Shown: positions 45,482 through 55,976 of the stretch, in pieces
Layout: the number at the start of each line of letters is the position of its first letter
How positions within the stretch are numbered: the stretch's first letter is position 1
NCBI GenBank assembly: GCA_902806565.1
Contig: CADCXA010000068.1
Location: 589,109-653,108, forward strand
Length of the DNA stretch: 64,000 bases
Origin: Hypoxylon rubiginosum
Lineage: Eukaryota; Ascomycota; Sordariomycetes; Xylariales; Hypoxylaceae
Direction of reading: 5' to 3'
Made by a program: the position numbers and the translations under genes
The notes under the pieces: model-generated
Databases searched by the model: none
Seen by the model: only the letters and a program-made list of their open reading frames with translations
Told to the model about the DNA's origin: nothing

Positions 45482-46207
45482 TAGAAGCTCTCTGGATACG
45501 TCAATGGCTTCCCACGTGGCATCTTATAACATTTTTGCATCATGATGGGAGTTTGTGGTGTTCAGGTATATACCTTCGTACGTCAAAGGGAGGGTTTCAT
45601 CGGGCAGACGATCTAACACCCAGCCAGAAGTAGGCAGTCATCCACTAGAGTTTATATGCACATTTTGGCAAGGATAACATCTCGAGACCCTCAAGAATTG
45701 TCAAATAACGACATCATCTGCAGGGAAGTCATATGCGACTCATTTTTAGCTGATCAACGTTTCATCCAATGAACGCGAGTATCTCCAGGATGTTGCCGAG
45801 AGGTTTTTAACGTTACCGTTACACCACATTCATCTTCTCTTTTCGCCCTATAATAGCAGCGTATGGAAAATATTTTTTGATCATTTCACAATTATGAGAG
45901 GATGGAGTAGATATAAAACCGGTTTCCAATATGTTGTGCCAAGATTTGTCACCCACCATCATTGGCTCTAATCCGAAGATCTAAAGCGGATGACGAAATA
46001 GTTGCATGCGTCTCACTGCCGTATGACTTAACAATGGTATCGATCGATCCGCCATGAGTACAGATCTAACCATATAACGACCTTTCCAACGGGCTGGGAA
46101 CATTTGAGTTTGGACTTCAGCCCTAGCGGTAACCACTATTTGGATTGTGTCCATATTCTATTCTGTTATACCCCAATTAGCAACGAGATTTGAACAGTCC
46201 ATGAAAG
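45482..46207. other. Intergenic, no gene recognised
   Basis: AT-rich 3' flank of the PXB gene and promoter of the next gene. No motif stands out. Confidence 0.4.
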
Positions 46208-46816
46208 ATGTCTTCCCGCGGGCGCGAATACGACCGTCACAGTTCTACTAGAACCCGCTCCAGGTCCGGAGCGTTCCTCGAGGCACTCGGAGGCGGCCAC
46301 GTCCGGGACGCGATCGGAGCTCTCAAGCCGGGTCCGGACCCGAGCTCCGAAGACCGTCACCACCATCGTCGCCGCCACGACGATGACGACTACTACTACT
46401 ACGACGAAAAGCCGCGCCGCCGTCACAGTCACTACGACGAGTATCTCAGCGACGACGGTGACGACGATTACTACTACTACGAAGAGACGCGGCCCCATCA
46501 GCGGCACCGCTCCACGCACACCGAGCGCCGCAGCCACGACAAGAGGGTTCGCGACCGGCCATCTCGACGTTCCGCCAGTACCGGGCCCAATCTGAAGCAG
46601 GCAGCAGAGGCAGCCGTCGCGGCCGGAGTGGTCGAGGCATGGAGGTCACGACGCGACCGCGACAGGACCGCACGGGTTGCGACTGCGGCGATAGGAGCCG
46701 CGGCGACGGATGCGCTCATTAATAAGGACGGCGACCGGACGAAGAAGAGACATGTGATAGAGAGCGTGATCGCGGGGCTGGCGGAGAATAGGGTCGTGAA
46801 TGGTTCCCGGCGCTAG
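46208..46816 (+). CDS. Arg/His/Asp/Tyr-rich protein with Ala-rich helical end
   Basis: Predicted 202 aa, no intron. The first 125 residues are highly charged: HHHRRRHDDDDYYYYDEKPR and DDGDDDYYYYEETR form two matching His/Asp/Tyr blocks, probably disordered. The C-terminal third is different: KQAAEAAVAAGVVEAWRSRR and RVATAAIGAAATDALINKD form two small-residue helices, a pattern seen in fungal DUF3824-like proteins. That ordered end, with a conserved-looking KKRHVIESVIAGLAENR tail, argues for a real gene. Could be a membrane- or nucleic-acid-associated protein; no function can be given. Antisense frames here are shadows. Confidence 0.6.
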   Translation: MSSRGREYDRHSSTRTRSRSGAFLEALGGGHVRDAIGALKPGPDPSSEDRHHHRRRHDDDDYYYYDEKPRRRHSHYDEYLSDDGDDDYYYYEETRPHQRHRSTHTERRSHDKRVRDRPSRRSASTGPNLKQAAEAAVAAGVVEAWRSRRDRDRTARVATAAIGAAATDALINKDGDRTKKRHVIESVIAGLAENRVVNGSRR

Positions 46817-47351
46817 AGTTGGTACATACATGGTGTAATTTCGGCGGCTATTGGAATCTGTCGGCTGGGTTGGTCTTGTGTACTTGGAATTCAATGTCGG
46901 GGGTAACGTTTCATAATACTTCGGGGGATTATAATAGGGGTTGTCATGTATCATTATAGGATAGTTACTTCGTTACAATGATATGATTGAATGAAGGGCC
47001 CTTGCGCATGGAGGAAACCGTGAGGAACGGGCAAGGGCATTAGGGGGGTGGGTTCAAGATATATGAAGATGAACACTAGGCTTTCTAGACATATCACGAA
47101 TGGAAAGAGGGAGTGATGGTAAGCGCCAATTGGAAAATGTATTAAGTCGTAATTGAACAGTAGTGGAAGGGATAAAGACAAAATTGACAGCAATTTCTAA
47201 GTAGATTATCCAAGCAACACCTCTCATACCTCATCCGACCGTCCCCTTTCATCAAAACTCCGAAGGTGATTCGCAAACAGCGTAGTGTCGTAACAAGCCC
47301 TGGAAGGCTCGAAAGTGTGTTGGACACCAATGCATGTTGGGGACAGGTCGC
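46817..47351. other. 3' spacer between convergent genes
   Basis: No gene recognised; small antisense frames lack features. Confidence 0.4.
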
Positions 47352-48236
47352 TTAGGCACTGCCGCCGAGGCCACCTAGCATACCAGCAAGTCCTTCGGCG
47401 CCAGTGGATCCCTGGTTCCTGCCCTGAGATCCCTCAGCGCCCGCCTTAGAGCCCTCGAAGCCACCCCTGGATCCTTCAGCTCCGGCCTTCGATCCCTCGC
47501 GGCCGGCCTGGGAGCCCTCGATACCGCCCTTGGACCCTTCGGCACCGGCCCGGTAGCCCTCGCCGGCCATCTCCGAGGCCTCGAGAGCTGCCTTGGCGCC
47601 CTCCATGCCCTGCTTGGAGCCCTCCATGCCGGCGTGGAAGTTGTCCGAACTGTCCTCGTAGGCGTGGTCGCCGCCCTTGGCGCCCGTCTTGGAGTTGTGG
47701 GCGACGCCCTTCTTGGAGGCGCTGCGGTCCGCGCCGTGCTCGCCGTACCGGCTGTCCTGGTTGCCGTGCTCGTAGGCGCTGTGGCCCGTCTCGCCCGCCT
47801 TCTGCCCCTGCTTCTCGGCCTTCTGCCCGGCCTTGGCCCCGAGCTGCGCCTCCTCGTGCGCCTTCTGCTCCTGCTTGCTGGCCTTCTGGCCCTGCTTGGC
47901 CGCGCCCTGGCTCTGCTCCGACGCCTTCTGGCCCTGCGCTCCGGCCTTCTGGCCCTGGGCCCCGGCCTTCTGCCCGGCGGCGCCTGCCTTCTGCCCGCGC
48001 TCGCCGGAACCCTGGGCGCCCGCGGCACCCTGGGCGCCCGCGGCACCCTGGGCGCCACCGGCGGCGCCGCCCTGGACGACGCCGTTCACGGTTGGGGGCG
48101 CAGCGCGGGCGGTGTTCTCAACGTAGCCCGTGGCGGGGGCGGCGAGCGCAGCGGCATTGGGGGCGGTGCCGAGAGGGGCGGTGGTTGCTGCCGTAGCGAG
48201 CAGGGAGATGAGGGCGAGAATGGCGCGTTGCTGCAT
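47352..48236 (-). CDS. Secreted Gly/Ala/Lys/Glu heptad-repeat protein
   Basis: Predicted 294 aa, no intron. The signal peptide is MQQRAILALISLLATAATTA. Residues 55-78 are Gly/Ala/Gln hexamers (GAAGAQ). From residue 81 to 276 the protein runs in one uninterrupted seven-residue register of 28 units. The first 11 units follow GQKAxxQ, the next 6 are diverged, and the last 11 follow SKxGxEG. A small residue sits at the fourth position of most units. No cysteine is present. It could be a structural cell-wall, extracellular or amphipathic coat protein; resemblance to LEA-like hydrophilic repeats is only general. The opposite-strand frames are open because of GC-rich codon composition and are not genes. 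Confidence 0.7.
   Translation of the reverse strand: MQQRAILALISLLATAATTAPLGTAPNAAALAAPATGYVENTARAAPPTVNGVVQGGAAGGAQGAAGAQGAAGAQGSGERGQKAGAAGQKAGAQGQKAGAQGQKASEQSQGAAKQGQKASKQEQKAHEEAQLGAKAGQKAEKQGQKAGETGHSAYEHGNQDSRYGEHGADRSASKKGVAHNSKTGAKGGDHAYEDSSDNFHAGMEGSKQGMEGAKAALEASEMAGEGYRAGAEGSKGGIEGSQAGREGSKAGAEGSRGGFEGSKAGAEGSQGRNQGSTGAEGLAGMLGGLGGSA
47409..47996 (-). repeat. 28 in-register coding heptads (21-bp units)
   Basis: DNA encoding residues 81-276 of the heptad protein. Units are diverged at the DNA level, so the period is kept by selection on the protein or is old. Confidence 0.65.
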
Positions 48237-49076
48237 CTTGATTGATTGAAGTGAGACGAAAAAGAGGGTTTTTAGTTGGATGTTGTATGAGATGAGGATA
48301 GTTGCAAAGTGTAAAGAGCGACTGGAAATGAATGAATGACTGCGAAAGCTTGTTGTTGGTGTGTAGGAATCAGATGTTGCTTCAAGGTCGGATGCAAGTG
48401 CTTTTGTATCAAAAAGATCAAGAAGGGGGGGGCGCTTAAGGGATGGATAAGTCGTTGACTTGATTTCGTTGCATGCCTACCATCCCTGGATTTCAGGGGC
48501 GGGATGGGGTTGACTCACGGTTCTGCAATATGTCTTAGTCCAGACACGTAAAATCTACCTAGTTGATCAACAACCAGGGATAGTTAATCTTATGGGATGG
48601 AATCTGTTTAAGGTACCAAGGGCCAATGAATGATTTATTTATCCCTACTTCATTTTTGCCACATACCGACGCATTAGTCCTATTAACCCATTGCCTAGTT
48701 GCCTAGATCACTGGTATTTCCTGCCGATCGTCGCAGGGCATGTTGCTCGTAGATTGGTATGAGGCCAGCAGAGAGCTACTCAATCAATCACCCTTGGGAG
48801 TATTGCTATCGGGTAATTTCACAGGTGTTGAGACAGCTCTGGCAGGTATCAACCTAGGAACATGTTCGTGATACTTGATGAACTAGGTATCGTTAACAAG
48901 TGGACCAACTCAAGGCGAGAAGTAGGTCTCCTACCTATGTTATGCTGTGATACAAGGTATGGACCTTTTTTTCTTTTTTTTCCTTATCTTCATACTGCTC
49001 TCATCTGGTTTGCAATATTCCCGTTGCTGACGTTCCAGCCGTCTGCCCATCTCGACTTCAAAATCGTCCACCATCG
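48237..49076. other. Intergenic, heptad-gene promoter and AT-rich spacer
   Basis: No supported gene; the 48862-49080 frame appears random. Confidence 0.4.
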
Positions 49077-49322
49077 CTAGTGCTCGCGTCGCTTGCGGCA
49101 TGCGCAAGCCCTTATTGCCCACAAAATAAGTACCAAGAAATAGGGTAAACAGGCAAAGAATGCTACCCAAAAGGCTAGACTTCTTCCAGCCGGCGGCCAG
49201 GCGGTCACCGTGTCTTCCCTGGTAATGAATATATCATGCCGGAGACGGTCCGCGTACGCGCTGATGCCGTAAAGCTTCCGAATCGAGTACGCGGTGTAAT
49301 TATAGAATATTTGAGGGGCCAT
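49077..49322 (-). CDS. Possible small single-pass membrane protein
   Basis: Predicted 81 aa, no intron. An amphipathic N-terminal half (with YADRLRHDIFITRED) is followed by one strong hydrophobic segment (LAFWVAFFACLPYFLVLILW) and a short Cys/Arg-rich tail (ACACRKRRE). The positive-inside pattern suits a tail-anchored or type-I small protein. No family recognised, and chance cannot be excluded. Confidence 0.35.
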   Translation of the reverse strand: MAPQIFYNYTAYSIRKLYGISAYADRLRHDIFITREDTVTAWPPAGRSLAFWVAFFACLPYFLVLILWAIRACACRKRREH

Positions 49323-49983
49323 GGTATAGCTTAGATAGAGTTGGAAATGGTTATGTCCCCTGAGAATTGAAAATCGTCGAAAATTTAAATCGCTGAAGAA
49401 GCTTTCGCTGATATTTTGTCACAAACGACTACACAATTCCGTCGATAAGAAAAAACCATTGTACTTATATAAACTATGAACTACAATGCGTCACATCTTC
49501 TTTGTTGCTACTTGAGCTGTCCCCTGACAAGTTGCCTTAAGAAATTACCATTGTTGTCCATAAACCTGAGCTGTGACTCTGACACAGCCCCAGGTTCCTT
49601 GTTTTCGGTCACATCGGCTAAAATTACCATTTAGAAAAGACGAAAACAAGCGCTTAGGGACTCTGGGGGTCCCTATTCTGACCTATATGTTATGAAGATT
49701 TTTTATTTCTAATCTTTTGAGACTGAATTAATCCCAAGCGGATAGTTCTCCAGTGAAGCTTCGATATCGTTGATGGGATGAATACCACGAGAGGACTTAA
49801 AAATACTAATCCAAGGGAATTAAAAGGTTTACAGGAACGGAATAATAGACACTATACTTGCAAAACAGGATTGTTAATTCAAAAAGTCATCACCACCCTT
49901 GATCGTTACGGTTACGCTGTATATGGAAGCGGCATCTGAATCCAATCGATCGGGGTATCAACATTGAGGTGCGTTGCAGTCCA
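49323..49983. other. Intergenic, no gene recognised
   Basis: AT-rich sequence; 3' flank of the GH3 gene at the right end. Confidence 0.4.
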
Positions 49984-52499
49984 CTAGAATGCAATCCTAC
50001 CAGTCAATCTGATGTCCCGACTGCTCGCGCCGACATATATAGCATAATCACCTTCCTGTATCACCCACCCCTGAGTGACGACGTCCCACACACTGAAATC
50101 ACGCCTTGTAAGTTCGAAGCTGACTTCGGCAGATTCGCCCGCATTCAGGGGTATCTTCTCGAAGCCACGCAACTGCTTTGGAGGACTGTTCGGTATTCCG
50201 AGATAGAGCTGTGCCACTTCTGCGCCAGCTACTGCACCGACATTGCTGACCGTCGCATTGACTGTGGTTACCACATCCCATAGTTTTTCGTCGCTGCTTA
50301 GTACGGGTCTCCGAGATTCCGGCTTCGTTCTTAGAGGCTCAATCAGGAGCGACGAGTAGTTGAACGCCGCGTAGGACAGTCCGAACCCGAATTCAAATCT
50401 CGGCGTGATATTCTTCTCGTCGAAATGGCGATAATCGACATAAACACCTTCGGCGAAATCGCACTGCGGGTCTGTCGTATTCGACGGGCCGCGGCCGCAT
50501 GGAGCGTAAACCTCATAATCGCTTTCGTTCTTAGCTAGCGTGTATGGGAGCTTCCCTGAAAATCCAGCTTCGCCGTAAAGAAGTTTAACTAGAGCCTCTC
50601 CGCTGTCTTGGCCGGGTAGATGGGCGATGATGGCCGCAGTAACGTTAGGGTGGTCGATCCACTGGTCGACGAGACGAACTCCCGCGGCGTGAATGACGAC
50701 AATGGTATTTGCACACTTGGAGGCGACGTTCAGGACAAGTCCGTCGCTGAAGTCGTCATGGAGCCCGTCTCTATCCCAGCCTTCGGTAGCAATTGCGTTA
50801 ATGAAGACGAGACAGGCATCTGAGGCTGCATTTACGTCAGGATTAGCTGAAGTTAGATCCCAGTTAATCCAAATCCCATCGGCTTTCGCCCTCTGTTGAA
50901 GGGCGCTCAAGGGCTACGTCGGAGTTAGTCGCTGAAGAATATCGCGGTTAGGACACTTACGTCGTCGATATATGCTGGACCATTAGCGCCAGCTCTTCCA
51001 CCGGTGACAATTGTTCCACCCCGAGCGGCTTGGTCGAAATGCTGTTCTGTACCCAACACTGCCTGCCCCATTTCTTGCGAAGAAGTGTAGCCTAATTGGA
51101 AGAGGGTGTCTGTGTTTTTGGTATCGGGAACCGTAGCGTCGTATCCGTAGACGGATAGCATTACTGGGCTCTTCTTGAATGGTAGGACGCCGTCATTCTT
51201 CACCAAAACATGCCCGGCTATTGCACCTTCTAGTATAACCGACCGTGATTCGGGAACCCGGGCGTCGACTTGGTCGTGTGGCAGGGTGAGATTTTTCATC
51301 CCAAAACCCGGGACTAAGCCGGTGCCATTCTGGCCCACAAGATACCATGCCGCGAGGATCCTTGTTGCCATGTCGGTGACTCTGTTTTGACTAACGGACT
51401 CGTTACGAACGGCTTCAGTAAGATTGTCCCCCCAGAACCCGCCTCCCGGCATGACCAGGTCTAGTCCGGCGTTCGCGCTAGAGAGATTATGCTGGGCGTT
51501 CCAGTCAAGGAGCACGAAGCCTTCAAAGGCAAGCTCTGTCTTGAGAATTCCATTCATAAGCTTGCTGTTTTCACAGGCATAGGTGCTATTAACACGATTG
51601 TAAGAACACATAACCGAAGCTACACCAGCCTTGACACCATCCATGAATGGCCAGAGGTAGAATTCGTGGAGTGTCTTATCATCGATATTTGCCGAAACCG
51701 CTTCGACACCAAAATACGGCCGTCTGTATGTTTCTTGCTCATTAGCGATAAAATGCTGAAAGGCGGTGATTAGCAGCCTTGGTCTAAAAATGCGCCCGCC
51801 GATTGGATTGATACCTTGATATTAGCAATAACGCCAGCGTCCTGATGACCAATAATCGTCTCAGCATTTAGCTGCCCGGACAGGTAAGGGTCAACAGAGA
51901 ATCCCTCCCAGTTACGACCGCCCAAGGGGGTTCTCCCTAGAGGGCCAGCGTTGGGGCCAAGCACAACATTGACTGGGAGGATGTGAGCTCACTGAGTCCA
52001 TGCATGAGGGTGAAAGTGTGGCTTACCCCCTTTAGCCTTGAACTCGTGGCCCATGTAGTAGGCTCTCTCATAAGCCAAAGCCTTGTCCCAGCTAGCACCG
52101 ACGTGAATTGCTGAGGGATAGGAATTGACGAGGTCGGTAGCACGAACTCCGTTCCCTGCATCGTGTAAACACATACCCGGCCACCCCAGCCGGGGTATGG
52201 TGCCGGTGTTACCAGCGCAGAGATTATCGCTGCTGGTGAATCCCCGCGTAATGTTGACCTTTTCTTCCAAGGTCATCCGCCCCACGAGCTCGCGAGCATT
52301 CGCGTACGCATCCGCCCATTTCCCCAACCCCTTTCCGGGTGCTATCAAGTTCGATATTAGTAGTTATTGTGCCACGGCGCATGTCTATCTATATTGAAGA
52401 CTTACGCGACGGGAACACCGGCGGTGATTGCGGGGAACTGGGAGAGGCATGCACGACAAGTGCCAACGCGGAAAGGGCCGCAACTAGTAGCGACACCAT
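49984..52499 (-). CDS. GH3 beta-glucosidase, secreted
   Basis: Five exons, complement(49984..50913, 50961..51755, 51815..51972, 52027..52341, 52406..52499), give 763 aa in frame, a normal size. Signal peptide [18 protein letters not shown]. The GH3 N-domain shows GMTLEEKV-type [34 protein letters not shown], and [34 protein letters not shown] holds the nucleophile Asp (SDW in most relatives, LDW here), then LDLVMPGG. The C-domain has [20 protein letters not shown] and GKLPYT. The fibronectin-III-like end includes [10 protein letters not shown]. It releases glucose from the non-reducing end of beta-glucosides. First gene of the carbohydrate-active right part of the window. Confidence 0.93.
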
Positions 52500-53085
52500 A
52501 GCGAACAGATGAGGGGAGTCTAGGGAGTCTTGAGAGACTGCCGCCAGCTAACGAGGCGAATATAGGAAGGACTAAATACCAGATCCTCCTCGGGCTGCTC
52601 GGGTTACTTTATTCCTGAATGCGGAGGTCCCACGTTTTTACTTGCTTTCATAATGACATGGATTTGATGACGCTTTGTTCACTTGGCAATCCGGCCGGTG
52701 CGGCGTGAGATATTCACCGCTCGGGAAGAAATCCGGCTTGCTGGTCACCCCCCTACCCCTTGCAGTGGGAACGGAAGTGAATATAATGCGACCAAAACGC
52801 ATTTGAGATTAAAGTACAGTCTACCGTTGCGCAATCTAGCGATAAGAGAGAAGTTACCCCTATTATTAGGTAGTTGGAGGGATACTAAATACATTGATCG
52901 CGCCATGCGATAAGTTATTGTATGCGAAATAGAAGAGTTAATTCATGTGAAGATGTAAGGTAGACGAATATATGGAAATGGGTAGGGTGGGCCAATGTTG
53001 ATCATTTGTAGTGGCAGCGATCTCGCATGAGCCGCCCTACCCACTACACGATATCTTCCAGGTAAAGATAGTGCGGTGGGCCATA
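52500..53085. other. GH3 promoter and spacer
   Basis: CGG-rich stretch at 52691-52705 (CCGGCCGGTGCGGCG) and TCCGG at 52732, possible zinc-cluster factor sites. GGGTAGGGTGGG at 52980-52991 pairs with CCGCCCTACCC near 53032-53042 as an inverted repeat beside the mobile element. No gene. Confidence 0.4.
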
Positions 53086-53490
53086 CCACCAAAACCGCCA
53101 AATCGGTCAAAACCGATGATATAATATTGTATATGCCCTATAACCGCCCTATAATACAGGGACCTGAGCACTAGAGGTCACAGATAGCCTCAACCATGGC
53201 TTAATAACGGCTTAACAACGGCTTCGCGTATACCCAAATATAAACTAGAATTAATAAATAACAATTACAATTGAATTACAATTGAATTATACTTAGGAAT
53301 GAGCCAGATATATGGTAAAAGGTTAGGTGTTTTATAAGGCTTCCTAGTGGTTATATCTTGGCTACAAATATAAGGAGCTTAGGCACCGAGCCCCGCTATA
53401 ATTACAGCAAGTTACAGCGCATACCTTCTATAACTTAAGATTATGTAATCAAATTTCAGAGTTTTGACCCAGCCCCTTTAAAGTCCGCCA
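53086..53490. mobile_element. TIR-type non-autonomous element, long copy
   Basis: Left end AAAACCGCCAAATCGGTCAA, then GATGATATAATATTG and a TATAGGGC-type hairpin. The right end carries the reverse of CGGGGCTCGGTGCC, TATGCGCTGTAAC and GGTCAAAACTCTGAAATTTG. Both arms match the short copy at 9003-9215 in inverted orientation. The roughly 200-bp centre is AT-rich and non-coding, with a CAATTACAATTGAATT direct repeat. Size, inverted ends and lack of genes fit a MITE. Confidence 0.65.
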
Positions 53491-53867
53491 AGACCCAACT
53501 CAGCAATGAAGCCTTGCACGTAATTTCATTGAGGTAGGAAGATGATACTAATGGTAGGCGAATATTGCTATTACTTACGGTGAAGTGTAGATGACTTAGA
53601 CTCTTAGGTGTACTCGGCTGACTCGTGATTCTATAGTCTTAGTCTCTTTCTCCACAAGGGTTTCCACATAACAATAACAGCTAGAGGAATGCTGATGACA
53701 ACCCCCAGAATCCAATTAGAGGCCTGAATAAGACCCGCCCCTCTGCTGATCAGAGGGAGGATATACTGACTTCATTGATAAATTGTGCAATACATATATT
53801 CTGCAGACTAAAATACATTTGCCTTACGCAAATAGTTTGAACCCATCGGGAACATTTTTCTAAAACA

Positions 53868-54278
53868 GGCCATGAGGGTTATACCTGCGACTAACCTCCC
53901 GCAAGAACTTCTTGTTCTCCTCGCCATATGACGCGAACGGATCCTGGAAGCTGGACGTATAGTTTAGGTACCTAAGATATAGGGGACTTTCCGTCCGCGG
54001 CGTTCGGCGTCTTTCTCAATGTCGCCTTCCACCAGGGTCATGATGCGCAGTGAGTTGAGACTGTCCACTTGGTTCTCAACCATTGTGGATGGCTCGAGCA
54101 TGGGCGTAACGCGGATTTTGCCGGTGGCCTTATCTTTGGATCCATAGGCCGACGTAGCATCAGGTCCAGTGTAGTAGATATCATTCAGCCCCATCATGAT
54201 GCCACCGAATTGCTTCGAGTAGCCGATGTTGACCACGATATGGGTCTCGTCTGAGGCGTCCTGGCTTGCGAAGCTCAT
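53868..54278 (-). pseudogene. FAD-linked oxidase (BBE-type) relic
   Basis: Two parts on the minus strand. The upstream frame (from 54278) includes THIVVNIGYSKQFGGIMMGL then NDIYYTGPDATS and LNSLRIMTLVEGDIEKDAER, resembling the substrate-domain of fungal 6-hydroxynicotine-oxidase-like enzymes. About 60 bases beyond its stop, another frame gives QDPFASYGEENKKFLREVSR and YNPHGLF, the usual BBE C-terminus. About 100 residues between these parts are absent, and the whole FAD-binding half is missing. It is distinct from the intact oxidase at 5712-7549. Confidence 0.65.
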
Positions 54279-54319
54279 TTACCATGGCTTGCCGCTGCAC
54301 GCTGTTGCGCTCGCCTTAT

Positions 54320-54513
54320 CGGCCAGTAACTACAGTGCGGACGTATGGAATGAGGTAACTGGGGTTTACACAGAGAGCCTGCAGGCTATTTGGTGGTTCG
54401 GCCTAGCTATCAGTTTGTTAGCATTCCTACTTGTGGGTAGTGAGAAGGACCTTGAGCTGAGAAAGGACCTTGAGACCGATTATGGCTTAGACGAGACGAA
54501 GGATAGCTTATAG
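54320..54513 (+). pseudogene. MFS transporter 3' relic (second)
   Basis: The frame shows YTESLQAIWWFGLAISLLAF then LLVGSEKDLELRKDLETDYG, the last transmembrane helix and acidic tail of fungal DHA14-type MFS efflux pumps. No transporter sequence precedes it; the neighbouring sequence is the antisense FAD-oxidase relic. Confidence 0.7.
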
Positions 54514-54768
54514 TACGGCGGCACTGAGAATTCTTGAGACTGTTCAAGATGCTAGTCACGTAACTAAAACTTTTACAGGAGTGCCTGAAATTACTCGCTT
54601 TGCTTTCAATTTCGTAACCGCTATAGTGTACTTAAACTTGGGAAGCTGAAAAAGGGGTGAAGTTTAGTCCCTTCATATTGTACTTAGGTGCAGTGCAGAC
54701 CGTGTCCCTGTGTCGTCATCTCGTTTCTATTTGGTGCCAAAACCAACTCCTAAAGCCCTTTGTATTGC

Positions 54769-55552
54769 TTAGCAATATGGCAGATCTGGATTCGAGCAGC
54801 TTCCAGCAATAAAATTTTGCTTCGTCTTATCTATATCCGCCTCAAATATCATTGTCGACGGATCAATGATTCGATCTATTATGTGAACCAACCCCTAATT
54901 GCTTGATCAGCATCTATTCGCGAGGGAGTTAAGGTATCCTTACATTTGATACCGGGATATCTGCTTCCACAACTGTGGCTGCTCGGTTTAGGACGAGGAC
55001 CCCATCGAGAACCTGTGCCCCAACGTAAAGGAACGTACCCGCCTGTACTCGTGTGAAATTGGTGGAAAAAGACGAGACGCTAAGCTGGGAGTTTGGGATG
55101 TAATGATGCTGTATCAGATTTCCTAGCCACCATTTCCCCTTAAGCGTTGCCGCAAATGTGTTGAAGTATTCTCCTGTCTGGTTGAACGCTGTATCTGAAG
55201 GTGCAAAGAAGGTGAAATTCCATGTAGGTATAGTATCGAACGCCTGCACGAAACCTATCACATAGGTAAGTCTGCTTCTATCTCTAGAGCACCTACCTAT
55301 AAGTGACGGATCACACTCACCGGCACATTCTGAAATAACCTGAGCTAGGATGCTGAGATCATTCCTGGAGTTCACGTAATCGAGTATAGAGATAGAATCT
55401 TCTGATTTGGGTGGTACGTATACACTCTCGGGAGATGGCCTGTACGACAGAGGTAGCCGGCCACTATCCTCAGAAGACACAAGGCCATTTGACGAGATAA
55501 GGGTAAAGGCAAAGGAAAGGGTAAAGGAAAAAGCTTTAAGATCGAGAATCAT
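54769..55552 (-). CDS. Secreted fasciclin (FAS1) domain protein
   Basis: Three exons, complement(54769..54894, 54944..55254, 55321..55552), give 222 aa. The N-terminus MILDLKAFSFTLSFAFTLIS is a signal peptide. One FAS1 domain is seen: SILDYVNSRNDLSILAQVI, NFTFFAPSDTAFNQTGEYF, WLGNLIQHHYIPNSQLSVSS and GLVHIIDRIIDPS (the conserved H2-type end). The first intron is 66 bp and in frame, so its retention would add 22 residues without a stop. The second intron was placed to restore the conserved end. FAS1 proteins act in adhesion at the cell surface. No GPI signal at the C-terminus. Confidence 0.85.
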
Positions 55553-55976
55553 CTTGTTCTCTGCTCATCTGCGACAACGACACGGAACTTGCCCCTATGT
55601 ATTCGACTAATAACTATGAGCACGCGATACTGATATTATTCTTAAAATATGCAACTTCTCATTCATAGTAACTAGGAATCAACCTTTTTGCATTTGTTAC
55701 GGAGAAAATCACGGCGGAGAAAGTCCCGGCACCTTGGCCGCACGTCCGCTTTTGCGGGGGGGCGCCCAGCACGGCAGATCATAATATCATACCTATCCAC
55801 AGCATTTCTGAAAGAAAGCAGATTTCCAGTCACTCAATTTATAATGATGTAGTAGACGCTTAATGGCCGCCATGTTGAAGGTTTCCGAAAGTAGACCAGT
55901 CGAAAACGGCTACCTACCCCTAACGCAATTCAGGCTGCCATCTTGAAACTTTCACTCCTGTACGACGGTCTACATC
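55553..55976. other. Shared promoter of FAS1 and GH27 genes
   Basis: Divergent promoter region. CCGCTTTTGCGG at about 55747-55758 is a palindromic CCG-N6-CGG, a textbook form of zinc-cluster binding site. No gene. Confidence 0.4.

Noticed and set aside
46166..46719. Val- and Arg-rich antisense frames over 46208-46816
   Set aside because: Mirror of the GAC/TAC/CAC codon runs; no start context or domain.
47375..48245. Long frames in other phases and antisense to the heptad gene
   Set aside because: Arg/Ala- or Leu-rich composition follows from the 21-bp repeats; only the 47352-48236 frame has a signal peptide and a heptad register.
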